Shown here: positions 1-12,354 of the stretch, in pieces
Layout of the letters: each line of letters begins with the position of its first letter
Numbering within the stretch: the first letter of the stretch is position 1
Source: Cynocephalus volans
Taxonomy: Eukaryota > Chordata > Mammalia > Dermoptera > Cynocephalidae
NCBI RefSeq assembly: GCF_027409185.1
Contig: NC_084464.1
Location: 48,149,095-48,213,094, forward strand
Length of the DNA stretch: 64,000 nt
Reading direction: 5' to 3'
Program-made: the position numbers and the translations under genes
Notes under the pieces: model-generated
Database searches by the model: none
Told to the model about the DNA's origin: nothing
Seen by the model: only the letters and a program-made list of their open reading frames with translations

Positions 1-166
1 TCACTAAAAAGTTTCTGTTTAAATGGATCATAGTCCGCAGGGACAGGCAGTGGGGAAACCTGGTCCCTTTGCCTGTACTCATTTTGAGGAAGTTCTTTAG
101 AATAGACATTTGCCTTCTGATCGCTTTTCTTTCTGACTTCCTACCTGCCTTACTGCCTAAAAACTA

Positions 167-299
167 GGGCTGGCCCGTGGCTCACTCGGGAGAGTGCGGT
201 GCTGATAACACCAAGGCCCCCGGTTCGGATCCCATATATGGATGGCTGGTTCGCTCACTGGCTGAGCGTGGTGCTCACTGGCTGAGCGTGGTGCTCACC
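167..299 (+). mobile_element. CYN-type dimeric tRNA-Ile SINE, tailless, with internal tandem duplication
   Basis: Head unit GGGCTGGCCCGTGGCTCA followed by a second tRNA-like unit. The 20-bp stretch at 253-272 is repeated at 273-292. The element ends in GGTGCT..., before the 3' half of the second unit, with no A-tail. Target duplication: GCCTAAAAACTA at 155-166 and 300-311. Confidence 0.85.
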
Positions 300-1589
300 G
301 CCTAAAAACTACCTCCCTCCTTGCCACTCTTGACAACAAACACTCTATACACGTTCCACATTCAGAACATGCCAATCTCCCTCACTCCTTCCAGGGCTCT
401 GAGGGCTCCGTCCTCCCTCCCCTGCCTTGGCCTTCTTAACCCAGGCTTGCCCAGGTCAATCATTGCAAAGCTTTCCTAGCACTTTAAACCTACTGTATTT
501 TCTCCTTCAAACACAACTTTCATCAAACCTCCTACCCTCTCCCAGGAGCGCTTTCAATGACTTCCGTTAGCCTGGATTCTGAATTAGCCTTCTCAGTACA
601 GTAGGAACCTTAAAGTCAAGGTCATGGCACCACACTAACTCTCCACTCAGAAGAGGTTCTAGGTTTCCAACTTGCTGGGAGTGGTGTGGGGAAGGGGGAC
701 TGGTTTACCTCACCTTCCTTCTGAAACTTCCTCATACAAACCTTTTTACTTTGGGCTTTTCTTCCCCATTTTTCTCCAGCTGTCTGTTTTTCCTTCTGAA
801 CTTACTGTCCACCGTTAGGCCTATTACTCTGCCTTACATGGTCACCTAACTTTTTGTGTGTATTTGGCCCTTTCAAACTGTGTTTCCACATAAAGCAGCT
901 ACATTGTTTTATATACTGCATTATTTTGTTTCTTCCACAGCATCACGTATGGGGATATACATGTAGTAAATGTTCTGTAAATTGTTTCTAAGTGATATTT
1001 CCCCAAGAAAAGAAATTAAAGTAAAAATAGATCACTTAAACCAGACTCCTAGAGTACCAAGCAGAAACAAATGTAAAACTGCACTGTAGCTATATTTCTA
1101 TAACCCCGGGCTCACAGGGACACAAAGAGTAACAAAAAAATTCTCACAGTTAAAAAATTACAAACCACTCAAAGACACATTCCGTCATGAGAGTGAATGT
1201 CCAAAACAGGAAAAGTAATACTCTCAGGCACTTGAAAAATAGAGCAATCTAAAAAAAAAAAAAACTTTAAGGTGAAAAAATAGTTTTCAAATGAAGGCAA
1301 AGATAAAGAATAGGGAATAATAGAAAAAAGAATAGGACATTGTGAAAAAAGAGCAGGTATACTTGAAAAGGAATCAAACAACATCGAGAAATAAAAAGTA
1401 TACTCTCTGAAATGATTGAATGAAAGACAATCTTGCTCAGCATTCACACCACTAAGCAGCCTGGCAGTATATCTTTAGGGCTATGAAGCAGTTAGCTCTG
1501 GGCTGGGTTAGTGCTCCCACTGCAGTCTTGATGCCGGAGGAGAAGGTCTGGAAGGCCCAACAGTCAGCCCCAATCCACCTCATCCTCTT

Positions 1590-2405
1590 ACCAGGTTCTT
1601 GACTCCACCACAGGAAAGAATTCAAGATCAGAGTCACAGTAGAAAGGGAGAACAGGTTTAATGTAACAAATAAAAGACACAGACCTCAGAGAGAAAGTGC
1701 AGCATAGCTCCAGAGACTGAGCAGGGCACACACCAAGTTTAATACAAAAGTAAGAAATACATAAAGTTCAGTACAGAGTGCAGGGTGGCTCAAGAGAGTG
1801 AGCAGCCGCTTGGGGAAAGTAAGTTTGATACAAAAAGAAATAAATACACACTAAACAGGCAGAGTGAGGACTGGCCCCTGAAAGAGTGAACAATTGCCCC
1901 ACATTCTGCCCAGATTCAGCTTTTATAGTTTTGCTATCTAATACATATTCATGATATCTAATGAATATTCAATTAAAGGGATAGTTCCCTGTTATGTAAT
2001 AGCCTTGCACATGCTCAGTTGGTCTCTTTTTGAAGCATGTTCATTGGTCAAATCTTATCACATACATATTCAAGAATATCCTGAACTCTTTAGCACCCCT
2101 AGTGGAAAGTCATTCAAAGGATAAACTCACTTCTAATGTTAGGTCACCGGGGTCATATAAGCTGGTATAAAATTCTTTTTACTGAGCATGCTCAGCTACT
2201 GGATTTGCTTAAGTCTGTCCGTGTGGTCTCAATCTCCTCAAGTTGGTGCCAATAATAGGTCCAACAAGCAACAGTAACTCTCCTCTAGGGGTGGGCCTAG
2301 GAGAGGGGCCTGAGACCTTGGGAGTGGGTTGAAACCCAGAAGTGTGTCCTGAAACCTGAACCCAGGGAAACTGAGCACCTCCTATCTCAGCCTACTGCCC
2401 TTACA
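1590..2405 (-). mobile_element. Probable solo LTR of an endogenous retrovirus, minus strand
   Basis: Read on the minus strand it starts TGTAAGGGC at 2405. It carries a TATA-like ACTATAAAAGCTG near 1925-1937 and continues into an R/U5-like region ending near GGTGGAGTCA. No gag, pol or env reading frame is seen. The left end is uncertain and no target duplication was found. Confidence 0.55.
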
Positions 2406-2429
2406 GCACTTACCACATCACTGCCTGTC

Positions 2430-2580
2430 TTCTTGTCAGTCTCCCATGGTAGGCTGTAAGCTCCTTGACAGCAGGGATTGTCCTCTTCACAGCTGGACAC
2501 CAAGCCTGGCACAGTTCCTGGCACATGGTAGGAACCCAACCAATATTTACTAGAATGTGAATGAATAAGAAAAAATACTT
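2430..2580 (+). repeat. L2 3' end fragment
   Basis: Contains the L2-like phrases 'GGCTGTAAGCTCCTTGACAG' and 'CTGGCACATGGTAGGAAC' followed by a degenerate GAATGAATAA tail. Confidence 0.6.
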
Positions 2581-3234
2581 TGAAAATTGTACAGTTATTT
2601 GTAGTAGCCCCACATACAGAATTTAAACCTTATGCCCAACAGTAGGCTCAAACAGTAGAAAATTAAAAAGAAATAAGACTCTTGTAGACCCTGAGAATTG
2701 CCAAGTGCATAGACCATCCCAGGTCCCTGGGATCCTGTGGGAAACTATGTAGCAACGAAAAGAGAATATGAAACACTAAGTGCCCATCTTTGCAACTAAG
2801 TTGATTGACATTGCACTAACCAAGTCAGGAGGGAATCTGAGGTGGTGTCAAGGTCACCATGAGAGTTCAGGCCTCACCTGGGGAGGTGCACTAGGTTTGA
2901 GGAGAAATGACCACAGTGCAGAGAAGATGGGCTTGTTTGGATGTAGGCTTCTTGTTTACTAGCTCTAGGTGAGAACATTCTGGTTGCTGCGTCTGCTCAC
3001 CTGCTTGTCCGGGGTGGGGAGCACTGACCTTCCTTCTGTCCTGGATCCCTTGGGTCCTACACCCAGACATCAACCCCACCCAGAGGCCATGCTGCAAAAA
3101 GGAGCCAACTTTAGGTCCTTGCTCTAATTCCCCACCCTCTAAAAAAAACACCATAGGATTCTACTGAGAGGTTTTAATAGCTAAATTCAACCAGCTGTCC
3201 TATATTCACTCTGATAAGAGCGAGGTATGCCTGC

Positions 3235-3430
3235 ACAGTTGTCCAGTTCTGTGCCAGACACTGTTATTACTGGCTTTATAATTATTAACTCATTTTATAA
3301 TTACAATATGAGGCCAGGACTATGATGATTATCCTCTTTCCATGGGTGAGGAAACAGACCCAGAGAGGTTAAGAAACTTCCCCAGGGTCACACAGCTAAT
3401 AAGAGGCAGAGCCAGGATTCAAGACCAGAT
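3235..3430 (-). repeat. MIR
   Basis: Minus-strand MIR core: 'GAGGAAACAGACCCAGAGAG', then GGTTAAGAAACTT and GGTCACACAGC. Confidence 0.75.
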
Positions 3431-4545
3431 CTTCCTGCGTCTGATGCCCCACACTCTTGAATGGAGGTCAAAGACAGAAAATGAGCAGGCATGGAAAGCG
3501 ATGACCCTGGACCTCCTGCTGTTGCTGCTGCCGGCCAGGTCAGTCACTTCAAGGGTGTTGCTGGCACAAAGGCCTTCTGGACGCACATCTGTGAGGAAAA
3601 CAATATTTCAGCAGCTGTGACGCACATCTGGTGGCCGACATGTATTAATGACACCCAAGTGGGTTCCATGTACATGTGATCCAGAGCCTGATGCCACCAG
3701 CTTCACTCCAGTCTTCCTCATCCATGTCTTTATACCTCCCGTGGGTATACCCCTTTCTTAAAAGGTTATCACGCTCCCTTTGAGATTACACTCTCTGCAG
3801 CCATGTCTGGCCTTGGGAGCTCCCCAGTAGCCTACTTCTCTAGAAACAGTTTACCTGGTGAAGGAAACATGGGGATTGGAGTTAAAGGTGTGTCTGGCCC
3901 TGAATCCTGGCATTGCTGCTCACAGCTGTGTGACCCAGAGAGCTGCTCTGAGCCTCTTTTTCCTCAGATGTGTGATAAAAATTGGGATAAGGAATGTGAC
4001 AGGGTGGCAGAACCACCACTCACTAGATGCTGGCTAAAATGCTAAAGTGTTGCCAAAACATCCAGGGGGAAAGCCTCATCTTGGGATCTGAGAATTCCCT
4101 CCATGGATTGCTTCAAATATTTTCCCAGCCTTCCATCGCTCTCTTCTTTGTAGGTTTCTTTATTTGCACAATCCAACCCATTTCTGCACAAAGCAGGTTG
4201 GCTAACTTGCTGGAATGGGACCACTTCTACACAAAAAGTAATAGGAGCTTCTCACTAGGTGGTGACAGTCTCAGGAATTCCTGCCCAAGGGGACACTCTG
4301 AATTAAGGAGCAGAGAACTATGCTGAGATAGAGCCACTCAATTCAGAAAACACCTCTTATCCTTATTATGCTAAAAGAAGGTACTTTATAACTGTGATCA
4401 TCTCAGGAATCTGGCATGTCATGCAGGTCACCAGAAGTGTATTGGCACAAGGAGCTGCTGAGCCTTCTGGGAGAGACATGGAAGACAACTCTGGAACTGA
4501 TAGGCCCCAAGACCTTAGGATGAAACTTACAGGAACAAAGATGTG

Positions 4546-4638
4546 GGGCTGGCCGGTTAGCTCAGCTAGTAAGAGCACAGCCTTGTAACACCAAGATCAA
4601 GGGTTTGGTTTTGGTACCAGCCAGCCACACCCCCTCCC
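4546..4638 (+). mobile_element. CYN-type monomer SINE
   Basis: GGCTGGCCGGTTAGCTCAGC head, ACACCAAG(A)TCAAGGG and a C/A-rich end. Short target duplication GAACAAAG on both sides. Confidence 0.75.
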
Positions 4639-4919
4639 AAAAGAACAAAGAGAGGAAGTGGGGGCTTTCAAACTCTGGGGAGACAAGGCATGTCACAGTG
4701 AGTCCAGCAGTGCCCCCATGTCAGAAAGGAAGAAATGCCTCATTTGTGTTCTGCCCTATTCTCCTCTTGGTGGAAAAAGGCAAGTCCACCTAAATCTCTT
4801 GTGATTCAAAGTCCTAAAGAGGTGGAAAGAAGTTTTCTTTTCCTGTAACTATCAGTAAAAATCAAACTTTAATAGGCCCTTGCCTAGAATTGGGGTGTGT
4901 TTCGGGATTAAAATCATAT

Positions 4920-5310
4920 CAAGAATATTCATTCAATGGGAGACTGTTTAAAGGAATGAAATATTAATATGGGCAATGATGTGGTGAGTCTCAAAAACAT
5001 TATCAGTAAAATAATCCAGATGCAAAAGAGCACGTGCTGAGTGGTTCCATTTATATAAAGTCCTAAAACAGGCAAAATTAATCTGTCAGGATAGAAGTCA
5101 GAATAGTGGCTGCCTGTGGTGGACGACTGACTGGAAAAGGGAATGAGAAACATTCTGGAGGGAAGAAAAAGGTCTTCGTCTTGATCGGGGTGATGGTCAC
5201 ATTGGTGTATGTAACAGTAAAAAGCTCATCAAATGGTACTCTTAAAATCTGGGCATTTTACAATATGGACGTTATTCTTTAATTCAGGAAAAAATATTTG
5301 AACACTAAGA
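4920..5310 (+). repeat. L1M 3' end fragment
   Basis: Typical L1 3' UTR phrases: GGTTCCATTTATATAA, GTGGCTGCCTGTGG, GATGGTCACATTGGTG. Confidence 0.6.
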
Positions 5311-5492
5311 TTCTTGTGTCCTCTTAGTGGGCATTTAGGGATATTAAAGGGATGGAGCTGTCAAAAGGTCTACTGCACACATTCATGTGATTCTGATGTA
5401 ACGAAAAATATGAAGCTGCTCCCTTTGCCACTGCTTCCCCACCACTCCTCGGCAGAGTCTGAATCCTTGTAAGCTGTGGTGTCCTGATAAGC

Positions 5493-5895
5493 TGATAGAG
5501 TTTGGATGTGTTCTCCCCCCAAAGCTCATGTCAAAATCTGATCCCCAATGTAGCAATGTTGGGAGTGGCTTGGGTCATGGGGGCAGATCCCTCATGATTA
5601 ATGCCCTGGGCAGCAGCGGGGAGGGTAGTGAGTGAGATCTCACTCTGTTAGTTCCCATGAGAGCTGGTGTTTAAAAGACCCTGGCACCTCCCCCCTCCCT
5701 ATCTCTCTCTTGCTTCCTCTCACCATGTGATCCTGCACCTGCCGGCTGCCTGCCATTTTCCCCAATGAGTAGAAGCAGCCTGAGGCCCACACCAGTTGCA
5801 GCTGTCCCAGAATCATAAACCAAACAAACTTCTGTTCTTTACGAATTACCCAGTTTCTGGTATTCTGTTATAAGCAACAGAAATTGACTGATACA
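5493..5895 (+). mobile_element. MST/THE1-type MaLR LTR
   Basis: Starts TGATAGAGTTTGGATGTGT and ends GACTGATACA, with 'AAACTTCTGTTCTTTACG' near the 3' end. It is flanked by a 5-bp duplication TAAGC (5488-5492 and 5896-5900), as expected for MaLR LTRs. Confidence 0.85.
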
Positions 5896-5899
5896 TAAG

Positions 5900-8040
5900 C
5901 ATTTAACAACTGGCTCTCTAGGAGAAAAAGTTCTGGTTTATAGCTTTTACCAATTCATGTGGTGTAAATGCTCTCACCGTGGCTGACTCCAAGCTGCTAA
6001 CATGATGTCACTGATCATGCAGTTGGGAAGAGATGGGCACAATTGACTTTCACAAGGTGGTATGATCGATCCCAGCACAACACTGTGACAAGCCTTATTT
6101 CACAGCTTGAGGGATTCTCGGCAGAGCTGAGGAAGCAGATATTAAACAGTGTAGGACTCTGGAGCCAACAGCCATTTCCTATTAGCTTCATTTCCTATTA
6201 CGATGGGAAGGAACTGATGCTGCTGTAAAGTGATAATATGAAACACTGGCCCCTGTGAGCGGGGTTGGCCTTGCGGGATATGGGAGTTTGGCAATCGTAT
6301 AAGCGGATTTAGCAACCCATTGGCAGCATCAAGATTTTTAAGTTAAAATATGGGTATTTCATTTAAAACTCCTGAATTCTAATTTCTGTTAAGGAAAAGA
6401 AAGAAGAAAATGTGGCACCAGAGGCGTGCATCCTTTCTTGGCAACGACAGGTCATAACAGGATAAAAGCTGCCCCCACGAGAAGGGCACAGATTGTCCCC
6501 CCGTAATCCAGGTCTTAACAACGCACCTGCTGCAACCAGTTATGTTACCTGTGTGGTTCTAGTTGGCACTGAGTTCACAAATCCTGGTTTAATCTCTGAA
6601 AACAAGTTTGGGGGTGTGTGTGTGCCAGCAGTTAACTTCGGGGTGAGATGAAGAATGTGCGTGCATGTCCACAGTTCCCCCAGTCGGAGAAACCAGACTT
6701 GGCATCTTGGGGTACCCACACTCACTCTGGGTGTTCAGTGGGTTTTGGGACACCAAAGGTGTGGCCTGGCACCACTGCTGGGCTCTGGCCTCACCTTGCT
6801 GGCTCTCTTCTGGTGCCTCCCTGCCCAGACCCCGGCCCTGGCTCTGCCAGGCCCCCCTCCTCCTCTAGAAACACAATCTCTCCTTCTGCGCATCTCCCAG
6901 CCTCCCAGGGGCTTAGTTCATGCCGGCCTGCACATTCACTGCCAGCTTAGTTCTACTGCTATTTCATTCCCTGCTTCCCAGGATGCCTCCCTGGGCCCCA
7001 CCTGCTATCTGTCTCTGGTGACCTTGAATTCTTCCTGAATAGTGGGGTGAGTGCCAGGGCCTGGCACAAGCCTTGCCCAGTCCCTGAGAATGCCAATCTG
7101 AAACTAGATAGTTCACACACCCAAGAAGAAAGAGCTGCTTATGTTCCTTACTGACGTCCCCCAGCCACCCACGTCAGAGATGACACACATGTGCTGTCTG
7201 GGCTTGCAGCCTTCTTTGCGGCCCTCAGAGCAGACCCTCCATTGGGTGGTTAGCCGTGGCTAGCATGGATTGAGATAGGCTGATTTTGTCTTCCTGTATC
7301 CCTCACAGGGTTAAACCAGCTCTGAGTAATGACATCCCTGAAACTGACAATAAAATTTAGGCACACCCAGGCCACAAAGGGCCAGGGGTGTAGGGCAGCC
7401 AAATTACAGGGAAGTGTCTGGAAAGGGTAAAAGGCAGGAGGGCAGATGGGCTGCCGGACACCACGCCTGCAGCAGGGGGTGGCCAGCAGCATGAAGCCCT
7501 CCCAGAAAAAAAACTCAGCAAATGGTGGAATTTCCAGCAGAGGGACAGAGCAGAAAAACTCTCTGGCTGCTTGGGGAAGGGGACAGGAGAGAATGGTCTC
7601 TGAGGGAGGCTCACCCACCCCTCCCACTGGCACTGGTGGTGTGACCTCTGCCCACTACGGAGCTACCCAGACAGCGCCCCCACCAGGGCCTCCCGAAGAC
7701 TGGTGGGAGACAGGCAGGAGGAGATGGGCCAGGCAGGGATGGGAGGGGTGGCAAGGGCTGCAGCAGCCACAGGAACAGGTTTCAGCCAGCTGCCTGCATC
7801 CTCCCTGGAGCTGTGTCACCCCTCACTGACAGGCCTGTCTGTCACAGGCCATTAAGCACTTGGCAGGTGCCATGTATTTGGCTGAAGCTGGGAATGGGGT
7901 TGGGAATAAGGGGATGCCTGGGAATGTGCCAATCTCTCCCCTCCCAGGCTGTGGATCCCTAGGAATAAGTGCCCCTCTGAGGAGTCCTCATTCTCCCCTG
8001 AAAAATCTATACCCTCACACCCCCCTGGAGATTTCCTACA
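5900..8040. other. 5' flank without recognisable gene
   Basis: Mostly unique, moderately GC-rich from about 6.6 kb. The open frames here (e.g. 7250-7633 minus, 7446-7829 plus) show no domain, and I recognise no promoter or conserved exon. Confidence 0.6.
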
Positions 8041-8059
8041 CACCTACACACACAACACA

Positions 8060-8130
<71 letters not shown>
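8060..8130. repeat. (CA)n microsatellite
   Basis: About 70 bp of nearly pure CA repeat. Confidence 0.95.
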
Positions 8131-8133
<3 letters not shown>

Positions 8134-8689
8134 CACTTGCAGCGTCCAGGTCCTAAATTCTGACACTTCCTCCTTAGCAGCTCCTATGTGCCCCCTTATT
8201 ACCCCAAAGCTAACATTTGGGTGTCCCCAATCTACACACAAAGCCCCCTCTGCATCCCAGGGTAGAGCTTTCTGCCCAGCCCTGCAATTCTTGCTGGGGT
8301 ATCCACACCCCGCCCCCACTACCCACTTTCCCCCTGTCTGGGCTGCAGAAAACTAAGCTCTTCCTTCCTCCCTAGGGCTTGAAAGCAGAGAAGAGGAGAG
8401 AAAAGCAAGAGGCTTATCCATACCAAGGACCCCAAGAGTCCCGAAATGGAGACATTGCCCCCACTCAGAGAGAGATCTGTTCATGCCCATTGGATCAGGG
8501 GCTCCTTTGCTTAAAACTCTGTACCCACTCCGCTTAGCTCACAAGCACCTCAGCTTGGCAGAGCCCACCAAGGCCAGGCTCCTGGGCCCCTTCAGCCGCA
8601 TGTTCCGTCATTCCCTAGGCCCGGGACACCCTGCCGTGGGAGACCCCCTGCTCTTCCCAGGCTAGCCATGGTCTCTCAGGACCACAGCC

Positions 8690-8995
8690 CTTCACACATG
8701 CTGTTCCTTCTGCTTTGCAGGCCTTTCCCATCATGTCCACCTGGAGAGTTAACTCGTCTTTTATCCTTCGAGGCCACCTCTCTTAGGAAGCCTTCTGATG
8801 ACTCTTTGGGTGTTCGTAACTCCCTTGCTCAAAATACTTGTCATCTCATGTTTTAGTGGTTAACAGGCCCCTCTTCCTCATTAGGCTTTGAGCTAAGGAG
8901 CAAGGGGACTGTGTTTAATCCACAGTCTCTACCATATTGTTAACGTATAGTAGATGCTCAAGAGGTACTTGTCAACTGAATGCATGACTTAATGA
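8690..8995 (+). repeat. L2 3' end
   Basis: L2-like text with GTAGATGCTCAAGAGG and a degenerate ATGAATGAGGAA end. Confidence 0.65.
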
Positions 8996-9204
8996 ATGAG
9001 GAAGAATAGATAAAATTACACAGAGAGGAACAGCAGGTCTATGAGGAGGAAAAGGAATTTCCAGCAGTGGATATCAAGAAAGGCTTCCTGGAGCAAGTGG
9101 ACAGGCTACTCACAGGGTACTCTAGGCAAAGGGAACAGATTGGTCAGCGCAGGGAGGAGCCGTAGCAGAGGGCTTCCCTCAGGACTAAGAATACAATATT
9201 CACC

Positions 9205-9410
9205 CAGTGGCTACTCTGTCCCAGGCCTTACTCTAAGCCCTTATACATATTATTATCCCATTTAACCTTCATAACAACCACTATAATCATTGGTCGGCAC
9301 TATAATCATCCCCATTTCACAGAAGAGGAAAGTGAGGTCTAGTAACTGGCCCAAGGTATTATAGAGAAGCAGAACAAGCAGGAGTGATACAGAATTCAGG
9401 ATCTGACCTT
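9205..9410 (-). repeat. MIR
   Basis: CCCATTTCACAGAAGAGGAA and 'AACTGGCCCAAGGT' match minus-strand MIR. Confidence 0.7.
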
Positions 9411-9689
9411 GTACAATGGGGCAGCTGCTTGAAGAGTTAACACTCGAGTCTAAAGGAAGCAGGGCAGGCAGTGGGGAAGGGAAGTTAAGTGTGAAGTGGG
9501 AGGGAGCAAGAATGAGCTCAACCAGTGAGAAAGAGCTGGGACTCTGGGACATGGACAGGCAGCCACCTCCAAGCCACCACCTTCAATGACATAGGAGAAG
9601 CTGGCATCTTTTGTCCTGGAGCTAAACACACACATGGCTCATGACTAGGACAAGCTAAAAAGGAGATTGATGGAGGACTTTTTTTTTTT

Positions 9690-10170
9690 TAAATGATGAC
9701 GTTTATGAGGTATTGGCACTTCGAATGCTTTCTGTATATTTAATTATATTGATAAATTATTGTTAAATATCTCTTGGGGTATGATAATGGTAAGATTATT
9801 TCATATATACATACACATGCATATAAACATATATAAAGTATATGTATGTATATATAAAACAATATTACTATGATAAATGTGAATGTATGTACATTTATAT
9901 ATGTGTATATTTATTTGTTTCTTTGCTTATTTAAAGAGTCCTTATCTTTTAGAAATACACTAAAAATATGTAGAGATGAAATCACGTACTGTCTGGGATT
10001 TGGTTCAAAATTATATGGAGGATAAAGCAGATGTGGTTGCAGATGAGATGGGGGCCTGGCTGTGAGTTGATGGTTGCTGGGTCTGGGTTACGAATTCATG
10101 AGGGTGCATTATAGTATGCTGCCTGATTTTGCATATGTTCTAAATTCTCCGTAATAAAAAATAAGAGCAA
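9690..10170 (+). repeat. L1M 3' end with AT-rich satellite stretch
   Basis: The end has TGATGGTTGCTGGGTCTGGG, GGTGCATTATA and CCGTAATAAAAAATAAG, typical of old L1 3' ends. 9800-9900 is rich in TATA/TGTA dinucleotides. Confidence 0.55.
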
Positions 10171-10624
10171 AAACAAGAAAGTGAGGAGAATCAGTGAGAT
10201 TTAGGGTTGGGGGAAGGGCCAGGCATCTGGTGGAAGAAACAGCTCAGAGGGCTGTCGGGCGTGTGAGGCCCCAGAGGCTCACAGTTGCTGGAGCGTGATG
10301 CTGTGCCAGGTGCTTTGAGTACCAAGACGACTAAGGCTCAGTCCCTACACGCCAGGACAAAGACCAGTCTCAGTGGAGGCCCTTGGCCTGAACCCAGTGG
10401 GAGAGCCCTGAACAGCCTGCGAGATTTGAATGAGGGGCACAGAGGCAGTGGCCATTTGTTCTGGAAGGGCTGGGAGACCAGGTGGTTCAGGAGGCATCAG
10501 GCAGAGATAATCCAGCATGCTAGGTGCAGGGAAGCCTGGGGATGGAGCAGCAAGAATATGGTCATCCAGGCTCCCAACAAATCTCTGCTGGAATTGCAGG
10601 ACAGCCACTGTTGCTTTGGAAATC

Positions 10625-10795
10625 TGACTTCTCTTGGGTGACTTAGGCAAGTTACTTAACCTCTCTGATCCTCAGCTTCCTCCTGTGTAAAGTGGGGATA
10701 GTAATAGGGCCCACTTCATAAAGTTGTTATAGGATTAAATAAGAAAATACTCATAAGACACTAAAAAGAGCGTGTGTTAGCTATTATTATTATTA
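10625..10795 (+). repeat. MIR
   Basis: Plus-strand MIR: GGCAAGTTACTTAACCTCTC, CTCAGCTTCCTCCTGTG, GGATTAAATAAG. Confidence 0.75.
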
Positions 10796-11262
10796 CTAGA
10801 GTTTCAGGGAGGAAGCTGCCCTCCCTTGGGGCAACGAGGTGAAAACAGCAGCCAATAAAATCAGAGATCCCCAGTGGGGAGGTAGGGACACCACAGTACT
10901 CCTCCCTGCCAGCCCTAAACAGGTTTGTGATCTATTTTTAATAAAAGAAGCTGTTTTCTTACAGCAGTGAGCAGGAGCAGATGCAAAAAAGAAGTTGCTG
11001 AGAAAGGGACCAAGTAAAGCCACTGGACCTCATGAAGGAAAAAGTGTGGTTAGCCAGAGCCACCAGGTCAAGAAGCCAGCCAAGGCCCTGCTCTAGAAAC
11101 TACCTCTGGGCCTTGTTGCCCCATTGCATGTGACCTCTGAAATGGGGGGTCTACAGGAGTGAAAGTTCAGCCCCCCGTAAGGGAGGGGTGGGGCCAGGAC
11201 AGGCTCCTCCCACTGCAGGAAGCACCGGGTGCCTTTCCCCTGCAGAGCTGCGGCTCTGGGAC

Positions 11263-11278
11263 TACTTCCTTTTTCCCC
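11263..11278 (-). promoter_or_regulatory. Candidate PU.1 (SPI1) binding site upstream of FGD2
   Basis: On the minus strand the sequence reads GGGGAAAAAGGAAGTA, close to the known PU.1 consensus (A-rich run plus GGAAGT). It lies about 170 bp upstream of the FGD2 start codon. No TATA box is evident nearby. That FGD2 expression is myeloid and B-cell biased is established knowledge; that this site drives it is inference. Confidence 0.5.
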
Positions 11279-11444
11279 ACTCTGAAGCCAGGAGCAGGCT
11301 TGCTGAGCCCTTGGGAAAGATGTGAGCAGACTCTGGGATGTCTTAGCCCATCTGTGTCCCCAGGCCAGCGTGGCCAAGCGTGCTGGCTGGAGGCCTCCCT
11401 GCTTGTTTCAGAAGTAGCTGAGGACCACCCTGGAGGCCTGCAGG

Positions 11445-11512
11445 ATGGAGAGGACGAGTGAGCAGAAGCTGACATCTGTGTCCAACTTGGTGACTGTATT
11501 TGAGAACAGCAG
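11445..11512 (+). CDS. FGD2: FGD2 coding exon 1
   Basis: 68 coding nt encoding residues 1-22 plus two bases of Arg23 ([20 protein letters not shown] then NS). Donor AG|GTATGG. The 5' UTR extends upstream by an unknown length; further non-coding exons cannot be excluded. Confidence 0.9.
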
Positions 11513-12306
11513 GTATGGGCGGCTGCTGGGGGAAGGGTCACCATGGCAGACTGGCAGCCTCCCACCAGCCCCTCCACTCCCCCAGGCCCTCAGGCAGCAC
11601 AGATCCTCCCAGCCTCCAGGCTGAGGCACAAGCCAGGGCCACCTTGGGCCCTCATAGTGAGCAGTTCTCTCCCTGGGCCCTGCACTGGACACCTCCTCCT
11701 GTCTGGGCAACACCACATTGCTCAGTCATGGGTTGTTCAGAGCATCAGAGAGAGTTGTTGGGGCACCAGGAGCTGGGCAGAGCTGAGGGTATGAGTATGT
11801 GTTGGGGAAAGGCCAAACGAGTGTAGGTATGAGTGAGCGTGGGTGGATCAGAGGCCATGTTTGGGCTGCAGAACTCCACCCATTGCCTCTCCAGCACCTT
11901 GCAGGAATAAAGGCTGGTCCTTATCAAGCATTTACGCCCTCTGAGTAGGATAACCATATAATTTATCACTCAAACCAGGACGCAATAGAAACTGAAAGTA
12001 GATACCATTAAAATTTGGGGGATAGAGCTGGAACTGTATCAGGCAAACCAGGATGCAGGGTCAGCCTACCTTTGGAGCACTGTTCTCAGTTCGTTTCATT
12101 CCTGATTTCATTTACTCCTCCGAAGAGCCTAAAGTGGGAGGTTCTATTTCTATTCCCAATATATAGATAAGGAAAGGGAGACAGAGAGAGGTGAGGACCC
12201 CAATTGCTCTAAGTTCATGTGCTTCGGGGCAATGCTGGAGCTTCGGTCTGAAGGGAAAGGCTGGACCAGGTGTGTAGAGGTCGTGGGTAGCTCTGGCAGT
12301 GTGTGC

Positions 12307-12354
<48 letters not shown>

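Noticed and set aside
1590-2405. Intact endogenous retrovirus
   Set aside because: Only LTR-like sequence is seen; there are no gag, pol or env frames on either side.
7860-8156. Open frames with runs of His-Thr
   Set aside because: They are translations of the (CA)n microsatellite; the same applies at 12112-12378 and 17229-17510.
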